A DNA stretch of 64,000 bases. Source: Streptomyces sp. ITFR-21. GTDB lineage: Bacteria; Actinomycetota; Actinomycetes; Streptomycetales; Streptomycetaceae. The stretch covers positions 5,329,001 through 5,393,000 of the forward strand of contig NZ_CP134605.1 in the NCBI RefSeq assembly GCF_031844685.1. The letters run 5' to 3'. Shown one piece after another: positions 10,049 through 17,817 of this stretch. Under the pieces are notes generated by a model that was not told where the DNA came from, searched no databases, and worked only from the letters and a program-made list of their open reading frames with translations. Position 1 is the stretch's first letter. Every line of letters starts with the position of its first letter. The translations under genes were made by a program, and so were the position numbers.

Positions 10049-10288
10049 ATGCTTGAGGAGGCCCTCGAGCACCTTGTGAAGGGCATCGTCGACAATCCCG
10101 ACGACGTGCAGGTCGACCTGCGCACCCGGGGCCGCGGCAGCGTACTGGAGGTCCGGGTGCACCCCGAAGACCTCGGCAAGGTGATCGGCCGCAACGGCCG
10201 TACCGCCCGTGCGCTGCGTACGGTCGTGGGGGCGCTCGGCGGGCGCGGCGTCCGCGTCGACCTGGTGGACGTCGACCAGGTGCGCTGA
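10049..10288 (+). CDS. khpA: KH-domain RNA-binding protein KhpA
   Basis: 79-aa single KH-domain protein located 2 nt after rpsP, its usual place in Gram-positive genomes. The RNA-gripping loop is visible as VIGRNGRTARALRTVV (GxxG = GRNG). In firmicutes KhpA pairs with KhpB/Jag and affects cell division and RNA regulation; in actinomycetes the partner role is inferred. Cotranscription with rpsP is very likely given the 2-nt spacing. A strong hairpin follows before rimM. Confidence 0.92.
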   Translation: MLEEALEHLVKGIVDNPDDVQVDLRTRGRGSVLEVRVHPEDLGKVIGRNGRTARALRTVVGALGGRGVRVDLVDVDQVR

Positions 10289-10313
10289 GGCGGACCAGGT
10301 TCTGTGCACACCC

Positions 10314-10355
10314 GGCGCGGGCCGGGAGCGGTCTCCACCGCTCCCGGCCCGCGCC
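10314..10355 (+). terminator. 18-bp hairpin between khpA and rimM
   Basis: Perfect 18-bp arms (GGCGCGGGCCGGGAGCGG and complement) with a 6-nt loop TCTCCA. It sits inside a conserved ribosome-biogenesis cluster, so it may attenuate rather than fully end transcription into rimM. Confidence 0.75.
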
Positions 10356-10408
10356 GTACGTCGTACCGCGCCGGTACGTCTCCGGAACTGGAAAGGTGAA
10401 CGCGCTCC

Positions 10409-11053
10409 ATGCAGCTGGTAGTCGGCAGGATCGGCCGCGCCCACGGCATCAAGGGCGAGGTCAGTGTTGAGGTGCGCACCGACGAGCCGGAACTGCGGCT
10501 CGCGCCCGGTGCCGTCCTCGCCACCGACCCCGCCGCCACCGGTCCGCTGACCATCGCCACCGGCCGGGTGCACAGCGGCCGGCTGATGCTGCGCTTCGAG
10601 GGCGTCTCCGACCGCACCGGCGCCGAGGCGCTGCGCAACACCCTGCTGATCGCCGAGGTCGACCCGGAGGAGACCCCGGAGGACCCCGAGGAGTTCTACG
10701 ACCACCAGCTGATCGACCTGGACGTGGTCACCGTCGACGGCCGTGCGATCGGGCGGATCACCGAGATCAGCCATCTGCCGTACCAGGACCTGCTGGTGGT
10801 GGAGCGGCCTTACGGCGGCGAGGTGCTCATCCCGTTCGTCGCCGAGATCGTGCCGGAGATCGACCTGGAGGAGCAGCGGGCGGTGATCGACCCGCCGCCG
10901 GGCCTGCTGGAGGACCTCCCCGAGCCGGGCCGCGACGCCGACGACGGGGAACGGTCCGAAGACGGCGGACACCCCGGGGACGCCGCAGCCGACGGGACCG
11001 GCAGCGGTGACAGCGCCGACCGGGACCGCAGGGGCGGCGGGGACGGCGTCTGA
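10409..11053 (+). CDS. rimM: Ribosome maturation factor RimM
   Basis: 30S assembly factor that binds S19 and helps mature the 16S head. The N-terminal RimM domain begins VVGRIGRAHGIKGEVSVEV; the PRC-barrel part contains EFYDHQLIDLDVVT and EVLIPFVAEIVPEIDLE. The family is about 170 aa; this copy is 214 aa because of an acidic, glycine-rich tail (PGRDADDGERSEDGG onward) that looks disordered. ATG start with GGAAAGG upstream. One base separates its stop from trmD, so the two are coupled. Confidence 0.95.
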   Translation: MQLVVGRIGRAHGIKGEVSVEVRTDEPELRLAPGAVLATDPAATGPLTIATGRVHSGRLMLRFEGVSDRTGAEALRNTLLIAEVDPEETPEDPEEFYDHQLIDLDVVTVDGRAIGRITEISHLPYQDLLVVERPYGGEVLIPFVAEIVPEIDLEEQRAVIDPPPGLLEDLPEPGRDADDGERSEDGGHPGDAAADGTGSGDSADRDRRGGGDGV

Positions 11054-11054
11054 G

Positions 11055-11876
11055 ATGCGGATCGACGTCGTCACCATTTTCCCCGAGTACCTCGAACCGC
11101 TGAACGTCTCCCTGGTCGGCAAGGCGCGCGCCGCAGGCCGGCTGGACGTCCGCGTGCACGACCTGCGCGACTGGGCTGACGACCGGCACAACACCGTGGA
11201 CGACACCCCGTACGGCGGCGGTCCCGGCATGGTCATGATGACCGGGCCGTGGGGCGCGGCCCTGGACGAGATCCTCGCCGACGGGTACGAGGCCGGCGCG
11301 CACGGGCCGGTCCTGGTCGTCCCCACACCCGGCGGCCGTCCTTTCACCCAGGAACTGGCCGCCGAACTGTCCGCCCGCCGCTGGCTGGTCTTCACCCCCG
11401 CGCGCTACGAGGGCATCGACACCCGGGTCACCGCCGAGTACGCGACCCGGCTGCCGGTCCTCGAAGTCTCCATCGGCGACTACGTCCTGGCCGGCGGGGA
11501 GGCCGCGGTCCTGGTGATCACCGAGGCGGTGGCCCGGCTGCTGCCCGGCGTCCTCGGCAACGCGCAGTCGCACGCCGACGACTCCTTCGCCCCCGGCCCG
11601 ATGGCGAGCCTGCTGGAAGGCCCGGTCTACACCAAGCCGCCCACCTGGCGGGGCCGCGGCATTCCCGAGGTGCTGCTCAGCGGCCACCACGGGAAGATCG
11701 CCCGCTGGCGCCGCGACGAGGCGTTCCGCCGTACCGCCGCCAGCCGGCCCGACCTGATCGAACGCGCCGACCCCGCCGCCTTCGACAAGCACGACCGCGA
11801 GATGCTCAGCATCCTCGGCTGGCAGCCCGGCCCCGACGGCCGATTTGGGCGCACCCCGGATGCCGTGGAAGAATGA
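11055..11876 (+). CDS. trmD: tRNA (guanine-37-N1)-methyltransferase TrmD
   Basis: Makes m1G37 in tRNAs reading CNN codons and so prevents +1 frameshifting. The start chosen is MRIDVVTIFPEYLEPL, 1 nt after rimM; an upstream in-frame start inside rimM is unlikely. 273 aa. The knotted SAM-binding SPOUT site shows YGGGPGMVMM, ARYEGIDTRV and IGDYVLAGGEAAVLV; the C-terminal substrate segment contains GPVYTKPPTWRGRGIPEVLLSG. It belongs to the conserved rpsP-rimM-trmD-rplS order. Confidence 0.97.
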   Translation: MRIDVVTIFPEYLEPLNVSLVGKARAAGRLDVRVHDLRDWADDRHNTVDDTPYGGGPGMVMMTGPWGAALDEILADGYEAGAHGPVLVVPTPGGRPFTQELAAELSARRWLVFTPARYEGIDTRVTAEYATRLPVLEVSIGDYVLAGGEAAVLVITEAVARLLPGVLGNAQSHADDSFAPGPMASLLEGPVYTKPPTWRGRGIPEVLLSGHHGKIARWRRDEAFRRTAASRPDLIERADPAAFDKHDREMLSILGWQPGPDGRFGRTPDAVEE

Positions 11877-12007
11877 GCGGCTGTCACCCGTCCGCCGCGC
11901 GCCCCTGCCACAGGGGGAACGACGCCGGCGGCACCGGCGACCACCCCGGACACCCATGACGACGTTCCGTCGATGGCCTGTGGCATCGGCGAGGAAGCAG
12001 ACACCGT

Positions 12008-12355
12008 ATGACCAATCTCATCGAGGGCCTCAACAGCGCATCCCTGCGCGACGACGTACCGGCCTTCCGCCCCGGCGACACCGTCAACGTCCATGTGCGT
12101 GTCATCGAGGGCAACCGCTCCCGTGTGCAGCAGTTCAAGGGCGTCGTCATCCGCCGACAGGGCGCGGGCATCAGCGAGACCTTCACGGTCCGCAAGGTCT
12201 CGTTCTCCGTCGGCGTCGAGCGCACCTTCCCGGTGCACACCCCGATCGTGGAGAAGATTGAGGTCGTGACCCGCGGCGACGTCCGTCGCGCCAAGCTCTA
12301 CTACCTCCGTGAGCTGCGCGGCAAGGCCGCGAAGATCAAGGAGAAGCGCGACTAG
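12008..12355 (+). CDS. rplS: 50S ribosomal protein L19
   Basis: L19 at the 30S-50S interface, 115 aa, standard length. Characteristic segments are PAFRPGDTVNVHVRVIEGNR, RVQQFKGVVIRRQG and KVSFSVGVERTFPVHTPI. It lies 131 nt after trmD; that gap contains nothing I can assign, though a separate promoter is possible. It is followed directly by the signal peptidase cluster, the arrangement known from Streptomyces lividans. Confidence 0.97.
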   Translation: MTNLIEGLNSASLRDDVPAFRPGDTVNVHVRVIEGNRSRVQQFKGVVIRRQGAGISETFTVRKVSFSVGVERTFPVHTPIVEKIEVVTRGDVRRAKLYYLRELRGKAAKIKEKRD

Positions 12356-12426
12356 GACCGCGACCGGCACGTGGCCGCAGGCCGCCCGCCCGTTTTTCCC
12401 GGGCAGGCGGATAAGCTCTGGCCTCG

Positions 12427-13227
12427 ATGGACAGCGAAGCAGTCGTTCCCGGACGCGACCGCTCCCCCGCCGCCGCTGAGGCGCAGTCGGAGGAGCGGTC
12501 GCGTTCCGTCGTGTCCGGGGCCGCCACCGGGCCGGGCGGCGGAGCCTCTTCGGGGTCGGCGCCGGCGTCGGACGCCGCCCCTCCGGCGGCGGCCCCGGCC
12601 TCGGCGGCGGCCTCGGCGGCGGGCTGGTGGGCGCAATGGCGGCCCACGGTCCTGCTCGCGGCCGGCTGCGTCGCGGCACTGCTGCTCGTCAGCCACTTCG
12701 TGGTGGAGCCCTTCCAGGTTCCGAGCACGTCAATGGAGGGCACCCTGCGAGTGGGTGACCGGGTGCTGGTCGACAAGCTGGCGTACCGCTTCGGCGGAAC
12801 ACCCCAGCGGGGGGACGTGATCGTGTTCGACGGTGACGGGTCGTTCCAGCAGACCGGCGGGACGGACTACGTGAAACGGGTGATCGGCGTCGGCGGCGAC
12901 CGGGTGACTTGCTGCGACGACCGAGGACGTATCACCGTCAACGGCCGCGCGCTGGACGAGGCGTATCTGCACCCCGGCGACGCCCCCTCCCGGGTGCCGT
13001 TCGACATCGAGGTGCCGGTGGGAAGGCTGTGGGTCATGGGCGACCACCGCGACGACTCCCGCGACTCCCGCGACCACCTCGGCGATCCCGGCGGCGGCAC
13101 CGTACCGGTGGGCCGGGTGATCGGCCGGGCCGAGTGGATCGGCTGGCCGGCGGGGCACTGGACGAAGCTGCGCCGGCCGGCCGCGTTCGCCGCCGTCACC
13201 GCGCCTCCGGCCGGCCGCCGTGGGTAA
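12427..13227 (+). CDS. sipW: Type I signal peptidase (first of four, SipW-like)
   Basis: Membrane serine/lysine peptidase that removes signal peptides. A long Ala/Pro/Gly-rich cytosolic N-terminus is followed by one membrane helix (VLLAAGCVAALLLVSHFVV). The catalytic serine is in VPSTSMEGTLRVGDRVLVDK and the catalytic lysine in DYVKRVIGVGGD; the box GDHRDDSRDSRDH is also present. 266 aa. It overlaps the next gene by 8 nt, indicating an operon. S. lividans has the equivalent tandem sipW-X-Y-Z; the symbol is assigned by position and is therefore less certain than the function. Confidence 0.92.
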   Translation: MDSEAVVPGRDRSPAAAEAQSEERSRSVVSGAATGPGGGASSGSAPASDAAPPAAAPASAAASAAGWWAQWRPTVLLAAGCVAALLLVSHFVVEPFQVPSTSMEGTLRVGDRVLVDKLAYRFGGTPQRGDVIVFDGDGSFQQTGGTDYVKRVIGVGGDRVTCCDDRGRITVNGRALDEAYLHPGDAPSRVPFDIEVPVGRLWVMGDHRDDSRDSRDHLGDPGGGTVPVGRVIGRAEWIGWPAGHWTKLRRPAAFAAVTAPPAGRRG

Positions 13228-14545
13228 CCGCGGCAAGCCGCGCTCCGGACACTCCCGGGTGGATCCCGCCCCGGGCCACGGTCCCGGCTCCCACACCGGC
13301 GGCGGCTCCTTTTCCGGCAACGGCTCCCGGTCCGGCGGCGGCCCGCACCCCGGCAGCGGTTCCGCTTCCGGTCCCGACCGCCCGGCCAGCCCGTCCGACG
13401 CGCCCCCGCCGGCCGGCAGCACCCGGATCGAGCGGCGCAGACTGGCCCGCAAGATCAAGCGCAGACGGCGGCGTTCACTGATCACCGAGGTGCCGCTGCT
13501 GGTCCTGGTGGCGCTGCTGATCGCCCTCGTACTCAAGACGTTCCTGCTCCAGGCGTTCGTGATCCCCTCCGGATCGATGGAGCAGACCATCCAGATCGGC
13601 GACCGGGTGCTGGTCGACAAGCTCACCCCGTGGTTCGGCAGCAAGCCGCAGCGCGGGGACGTGGTGGTCTTCAAGGACCCCGGCGGCTGGCTCACGGGCG
13701 AACCCGCGCCCAAGCCGTCCCCGGTGGTCGTCAAGCAGGTGAAGCAGTTCCTCACCTTCATCGGACTGCTGCCGGCCTCCGGTGAACAGGATCTGATCAA
13801 GCGGGTGATCGCCGTCGGCGGGGACACCGTCGAATGCTGCGACCGGAACGGCCACCTGCTGGTCAACGGCAAGCCACTGGACGAACCGTATCTGTACCCC
13901 GGTAATCCACCCTCAATGATGAAATTCACCGTACACGTGCCGCCCGGACGGCTGTGGGTGATGGGTGACCACCGGTCCGATTCGGCCGATTCGCGGTACC
14001 ACACCGACAAGCCCGGAGTCGGCACGATCCCGGAGAAACTGGTGGTCGGAAGGGCTTTCGTGATCGCCTGGCCGATCGGCCACTGGGCCCGGCTGAGGGA
14101 GCCGGGAACCTTCTCCTCGGTGCCGGACCCGCCGGCGCGGAACGCGGCGGCCACAGGCTTGCCCACTATGGTGGGCTCCGCCAACGGTCGAAGGACCGAC
14201 CAGCTGCCGACTCCTGCGGAACTCCCGCTCGTTATGGGATTGGTGGGCCTGCGTCGAAGTCGGGGCAGGCGGAAGTCTGAAGTGAGGAGTGGACGTGGGG
14301 GACCTCGTGGTCGGCGCACGGTCTGGATCCGGCGAACCCGAAAAGGGGGATGTCGAGGTACCGCCGGTGCCGTCGGCTCCTCCGGCGCCCCCGGTGCCCC
14401 CGGCATCCGCTCCGGCCGACGGTCCGGGGGGTGGCGGGGTGGCGGGCTCCGAGTCCCAGGGCGCCTTTCCCGGACACCGGAGCCACGGGCCGGGCGGCGT
14501 GCACCCCGCGGACCCGGCCGGGCCGGGGAAGCCGACCGGCCCTGA
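13220..14545 (+). CDS. sipX: Type I signal peptidase (second, SipX-like) with extended C-terminus
   Basis: The GTG start overlaps the sipW stop. A Gly/Ser/Pro-rich cytosolic leader precedes a membrane helix (PLLVLVALLIALVLKTFLLQ). The catalytic serine lies in IPSGSMEQTIQIGDRVLVDK and the lysine in DLIKRVIAVGGD; the conserved GDHRSDSADSRYH box is present. The family domain ends near residue 300, but the frame stays open to 441 aa and overlaps the next peptidase gene by about 250 nt. The last ~85 residues are arginine-rich (GPRGRRTVWIRRTRKG) and look like an out-of-frame reading of sipY, so a natural stop may have been lost. Confidence 0.88.
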   Translation: MGNRGKPRSGHSRVDPAPGHGPGSHTGGGSFSGNGSRSGGGPHPGSGSASGPDRPASPSDAPPPAGSTRIERRRLARKIKRRRRRSLITEVPLLVLVALLIALVLKTFLLQAFVIPSGSMEQTIQIGDRVLVDKLTPWFGSKPQRGDVVVFKDPGGWLTGEPAPKPSPVVVKQVKQFLTFIGLLPASGEQDLIKRVIAVGGDTVECCDRNGHLLVNGKPLDEPYLYPGNPPSMMKFTVHVPPGRLWVMGDHRSDSADSRYHTDKPGVGTIPEKLVVGRAFVIAWPIGHWARLREPGTFSSVPDPPARNAAATGLPTMVGSANGRRTDQLPTPAELPLVMGLVGLRRSRGRRKSEVRSGRGGPRGRRTVWIRRTRKGGCRGTAGAVGSSGAPGAPGIRSGRRSGGWRGGGLRVPGRLSRTPEPRAGRRAPRGPGRAGEADRP

Positions 14546-15455
14546 CGACGACGAAACCGACGACTCCCCGGGACCCGACCGGGGCGCCAGGCAGCGTTCG
14601 TTCTGGAAGGAACTCCCGCTGCTGGTCGTCATCGCCCTGGTGCTGGCGCTGATCATCAAGACCTTCCTGGTCCAGGCGTTCTCCATCCCCTCGGACTCCA
14701 TGCAGAACACGTTGCAGCAGGGCGACCGGGTGCTCGTCGACAAGCTCACCCCGTGGTTCGGCTCCAAGCCGAGCCGCGGCGAGGTCGTCGTCTTCCACGA
14801 CCCGGGCGGCTGGCTGCCGGAGAACCCGCCGGCCAGCAACAACCCGCTGGTCCGAGGCTTGCAGAAGGGCCTCAGTTTTATCGGCCTGATGCCGTCGGCC
14901 GACGAGAAGGACCTGATCAAGCGCGTCATCGGCGTCGGCGGCGACACCGTGAGCTGCGACGGCACCGGCCCGGTGGAGGTCAACGGCAAGGCGCTCGTCG
15001 AGCCGTACGTCTATCCCGGCAACACCGCGTGCACCCCGGACAAGCCGTTCAAGATCACCGTGCCCAGGAACCGGATCTGGGTGATGGGCGACCACCGGCA
15101 GGACTCACTGGACTCCCGCTACCACATGGACATGCCCTTCGGCGGCACCGTCTCGGACGACGACGTGGTCGGGCGCGCGATCGTGGTGGCCTGGCCGGTC
15201 AACCGCTGGGACGTGCTGTCCATCCCGGCGACCTTCTCGCAGCCCGGGATCAACGCGGCGGGGGTCGCGGTGCCGGCGGCGGCGGGCCTGGCCGGCGCGC
15301 TGCCGCTGGTGCTGCTGCGCAGGCGGCGGCTGCTGCGCGAGGACGGGACCGGTGGCGCCGGTGAAGGTGCCGCGGCGGGCGAGGGCACGGCGGCCGGCGG
15401 GGTCGGTGACGCGGCCGGGACCAGCGGCGGCGCCACGGCCGGCGACCGGGCGTGA
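14295..15455 (+). CDS. sipY: Type I signal peptidase (third, SipY-like)
   Basis: The GTG start (VGDLVVGARSG) is chosen because GAGGAG sits 5 nt upstream at 14284-14289; a GTG two codons earlier lies inside that site. 386 aa: Pro/Gly/Asp-rich cytosolic region, membrane helix (LPLLVVIALVLALIIKTFLV), catalytic serine in IPSDSMQNTLQQGDRVLVDK, lysine in DLIKRVIGVGGD, box GDHRQDSLDSRYHMD, and a second C-terminal membrane segment (VPAAAGLAGALPLVLL). A second C-terminal anchor is a known trait of streptomycete signal peptidases. Confidence 0.92.
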   Translation: MGDLVVGARSGSGEPEKGDVEVPPVPSAPPAPPVPPASAPADGPGGGGVAGSESQGAFPGHRSHGPGGVHPADPAGPGKPTGPDDDETDDSPGPDRGARQRSFWKELPLLVVIALVLALIIKTFLVQAFSIPSDSMQNTLQQGDRVLVDKLTPWFGSKPSRGEVVVFHDPGGWLPENPPASNNPLVRGLQKGLSFIGLMPSADEKDLIKRVIGVGGDTVSCDGTGPVEVNGKALVEPYVYPGNTACTPDKPFKITVPRNRIWVMGDHRQDSLDSRYHMDMPFGGTVSDDDVVGRAIVVAWPVNRWDVLSIPATFSQPGINAAGVAVPAAAGLAGALPLVLLRRRRLLREDGTGGAGEGAAAGEGTAAGGVGDAAGTSGGATAGDRA

Positions 15456-15507
15456 GGCGGGGCGAGCGGGCTGACCGCGGACGTACCGACGGGTAGGGTG
15501 CTGGTCC

Positions 15508-16263
15508 ATGAGCGGTTCCACCAGTACCGTCGGCGGTGCGATACGCAGGGACGGCGCCATGGCCGGCAGCCGGTTGGGACGCACCCTGTCCGGACTGGCC
15601 GTGGCGCTGGGCTGTGTGCTGTTCCTCGGTGGGTTCGTCTGGGCGGCCGTGGCCTACCGGCCGTACACCGTGCCGACCGACTCCATGAAGCCCACCGTGA
15701 ACCCCGGGGCCAAGGTGCTGGCCCAGCGGGTCTCGGGCGCCGACGTGCACCGGGGCGACGTGGTGGTCTTCGAGGACCAGCTGTGGGGCGATGTACCCAT
15801 GGTCAAGCGGGTCGTCGGCGTCGGCGGCGACGTGGTGGCCTGCTGCGACAAGCAGGGGCACCTGACCGTGAACGGCAAGGCGGTCGACGAGGACTACCTG
15901 CGCGGCCACGGGCCCGCCTCGCAGGAGAACTTCCGGTCCGCCGTGCCCCGGGGCGAGCTGTTCCTCCTCGGCGACAACCGGGACGTCTCGCTGGACTCCC
16001 GGGTGCATCTGGAGGACACCGAGAAGGGCTCGGTGCCCGCGAGCGGCGTCAGAGCCCGGGTGGCCGCGACGGCGTGGCCGCTGGGGCGCGCCGGCATGCT
16101 GCCGCGGACCGCGGCGTTCGCGGGGCTCGCCGGGGCCGCCGCCGGACCGTCGCCGCAGGGGCCGCTGAAGTGGCTGGTCTTCTCGGTGATCGCCGGGGCG
16201 GTGCTGATCCTGGGCGGGGCGGCGTACGGGCCGCTGGCCGGAGCGGCGAGGCGGCGGCGGTGA
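15508..16263 (+). CDS. sipZ: Type I signal peptidase (fourth, SipZ-like)
   Basis: 251 aa with two membrane helices: LSGLAVALGCVLFLGGFVWA near the N-terminus and WLVFSVIAGAVLILGGAAYG near the C-terminus. The catalytic serine is in VPTDSMKPTVNPGAKVLAQ, the lysine in PMVKRVVGVGGD, and the late box is GDNRDVSLDSRVH. It diverges from the other three (VLAQ instead of VLVDK). It sits 52 nt after sipY and overlaps the Nudix gene (GTGA). In S. lividans sipZ is described as the first gene of a separate operon, which fits this spacing. Confidence 0.92.
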   Translation: MSGSTSTVGGAIRRDGAMAGSRLGRTLSGLAVALGCVLFLGGFVWAAVAYRPYTVPTDSMKPTVNPGAKVLAQRVSGADVHRGDVVVFEDQLWGDVPMVKRVVGVGGDVVACCDKQGHLTVNGKAVDEDYLRGHGPASQENFRSAVPRGELFLLGDNRDVSLDSRVHLEDTEKGSVPASGVRARVAATAWPLGRAGMLPRTAAFAGLAGAAAGPSPQGPLKWLVFSVIAGAVLILGGAAYGPLAGAARRRR

Positions 16264-16778
16264 GCGGTACGGCCGCGGCGCCGCACGACGCGGCTGCCGG
16301 GCGCCGCCGGGTCGCCCGGGTGGTGCTGCTGGATCCCGCCGACAGGATTCTGCTGATGCACGGCTTCGAACCGGCCGATCCCTCGCTGAACTGGTGGTTC
16401 ACCCCCGGCGGCGGGGTGGAGGGCGCGGAGACCCTGGAAGAGGCGGCGCGGCGGGAGGTCGCGGAGGAGACCGGCATCAGCCGGCTGAGCCTCGGCCCGG
16501 TGCTGTGGCGGCGCACCGCGTCCTTCCCGTTCGACGGTCGGGCCTGGGAGCAGGACGAATGGTATTTCCTGGGCCGTACCGAGACCCTCGACGTGGACAC
16601 CGGCGGACACACCGACCTCGAGCGCCGCAGCGTCGACGGTCTGCGGTGGTGGTCGTGCGAGGAACTTCTCGGTACTCGTGAGACGGTGTATCCGATCAGG
16701 CTCGCCGGGCTGCTGCGTACGCTGCTCGACGAAGGCCCCCCGCTATCTCCGATCCTCCTGGGCACGGAGCGCGGCTGA
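16260..16778 (+). CDS. Nudix hydrolase
   Basis: 172-aa Nudix protein translated from a GTG that overlaps the sipZ stop. The full Nudix box GGVEGAETLEEAARREVAEE followed by TGI matches GX5EX7REUXEEXGU with all metal-binding glutamates. The N-terminal strand VARVVLLDPADRILLMHGFE and the Trp-rich start of the box region (NWWFTPGG) resemble ADP-ribose or nucleoside-diphosphate hydrolases, but the substrate is not predictable. It is probably cotranscribed with sipZ and the DUF2469 gene 40 nt downstream. Confidence 0.9.
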   Translation: MSGTAAAPHDAAAGRRRVARVVLLDPADRILLMHGFEPADPSLNWWFTPGGGVEGAETLEEAARREVAEETGISRLSLGPVLWRRTASFPFDGRAWEQDEWYFLGRTETLDVDTGGHTDLERRSVDGLRWWSCEELLGTRETVYPIRLAGLLRTLLDEGPPLSPILLGTERG

Positions 16779-16818
16779 CGCACAATGGGGGGCACGTACG
16801 GCTGAAGGGGAACATGCC

Positions 16819-17145
16819 ATGAGCGCCGAGGACCTCGAAAAATACGAGACCGAGATGGAGCTGAAGCTCTACCGGGAGTACCGCGACGTCGTCGGCCTGT
16901 TCAAGTACGTGATCGAGACCGAGCGGCGGTTCTACCTCACCAACGACTACGAGATGCAGGTGCACTCGGTCCAGGGTGAGGTGTTCTTCGAAGTCTCGAT
17001 GGCGGACGCGTGGGTGTGGGACATGTACCGGCCGGCTCGCTTCGTGAAGCAGGTGCGGGTGCTCACGTTCAAGGACGTGAACGTCGAGGAGCTGAACAAG
17101 GCGGACCTGGACCTGCCGCAGGACGACCCGGGGTTCAACGGCTGA
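16819..17145 (+). CDS. DUF2469 family protein
   Basis: 108-aa acidic protein highly conserved in actinobacteria, beginning MSAEDLEKYETEMELKLYRE and containing DVVGLFKYVIETERRFYLTN and MADAWVWDMYRPARFVKQV. GAAGGGG lies 5' of the ATG. No catalytic motif or membrane segment is visible, and I know of no function assigned to the family. Its constant place between the signal peptidase/Nudix genes and yraN makes it a good candidate for a conserved actinobacterial housekeeping role, which is inference. Confidence 0.88.
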   Translation: MSAEDLEKYETEMELKLYREYRDVVGLFKYVIETERRFYLTNDYEMQVHSVQGEVFFEVSMADAWVWDMYRPARFVKQVRVLTFKDVNVEELNKADLDLPQDDPGFNG

Positions 17146-17454
17146 GGGCGGGCTCCGGCGGCCCGGGTGCTGGCGGGGTGCCGGTGGGGGCGGACCGGGT
17201 CCGGTCCGGGCCGGCTCGGCTGTCGCTGAGGTGTGGCCGGGCGCCGCCGGGGGCCCTGCCGGGCCGCGGTTTCGGGCCGGGCGGGTGAGGCGGGGCAGCT
17301 GCGTCGGGCGGTCGCGCCGGACCGCCGCCGGGCCAAGCGGGGCCGTGGCGCGGGCGGGATCCGGCGGCGGGCTCCGAAGTTATCCACAGGGTCGGCTTCA
17401 CGATCATCTTCGGCGGGGCCATCTCTGTCACAGTCGGTGACGGAGGTGGTACGC
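17146..17454 (+). other. Intergenic gap between DUF2469 gene and yraN
   Basis: 309 nt without a credible gene. It is G-rich, with small imperfect GGACC/GGTCC dyads that may terminate upstream transcription. TTATCCACA at 17380-17388 matches the bacterial DnaA-box consensus, but alone. A strong ribosome binding site GGAGGTGG at 17442-17449 belongs to yraN. Confidence 0.5.
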
Positions 17455-17817
17455 ATGAACGCACGAGGTGCGCTCGGGCGCTACGGCGAGGACGTGGCGA
17501 CCCGGATCCTGGAGGACGCGGGACTGACCGTGCTGGACCGCAACTGGCGGTGCGGACGGCGGGGCGAGATCGACATTCTGGCGTCCGAGGGCGACGCTCT
17601 GGTGGTGTGCGAGGTGAAGACCCGCCGGGAGGGCGCCTTCCAGCACCCCATGGCCGCGCTCACCCAGCGGAAGACCGCACGGCTGCGCTCGCTCGCCGAA
17701 CGCTGGACCGCGGAACACGGCGGCGCCCCACCGGGAGGCGTCCGGATCGACCTGGTCGGCGTCGTCCTGCCCACCCGCGGCGCGGCCCGGGTGGAACACG
17801 TGCGGGGGGTGGCGTGA
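17455..17817 (+). CDS. YraN/UPF0102 family endonuclease-like protein
   Basis: 120 aa from an ATG with GGAGGTGG at ideal spacing. The PD-(D/E)XK-like pattern is seen in RRGEIDILASEG and VVCEVKTRR, giving the E/D...ExK residues expected of a restriction-endonuclease fold. The family is broadly conserved and close to comM and dprA, as here; its biochemical role is poorly defined. The stop overlaps the comM-like start (TGATG), so the three genes form one operon linked to handling of incoming or recombining DNA. Confidence 0.9.
   Translation: MNARGALGRYGEDVATRILEDAGLTVLDRNWRCGRRGEIDILASEGDALVVCEVKTRREGAFQHPMAALTQRKTARLRSLAERWTAEHGGAPPGGVRIDLVGVVLPTRGAARVEHVRGVA

Noticed and set aside
13475..14989. 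Frames on the minus strand across the signal peptidases
   Set aside because: Shadow frames caused by GC-rich composition; they lack starts with ribosome binding sites and family similarity.
17380..17388. DnaA box TTATCCACA, with a reverse copy near 23742, as part of a replication origin
   Set aside because: Single isolated matches 6 kb apart with no clustering and no dnaA or dnaN nearby; such 9-mers occur by chance or act individually.
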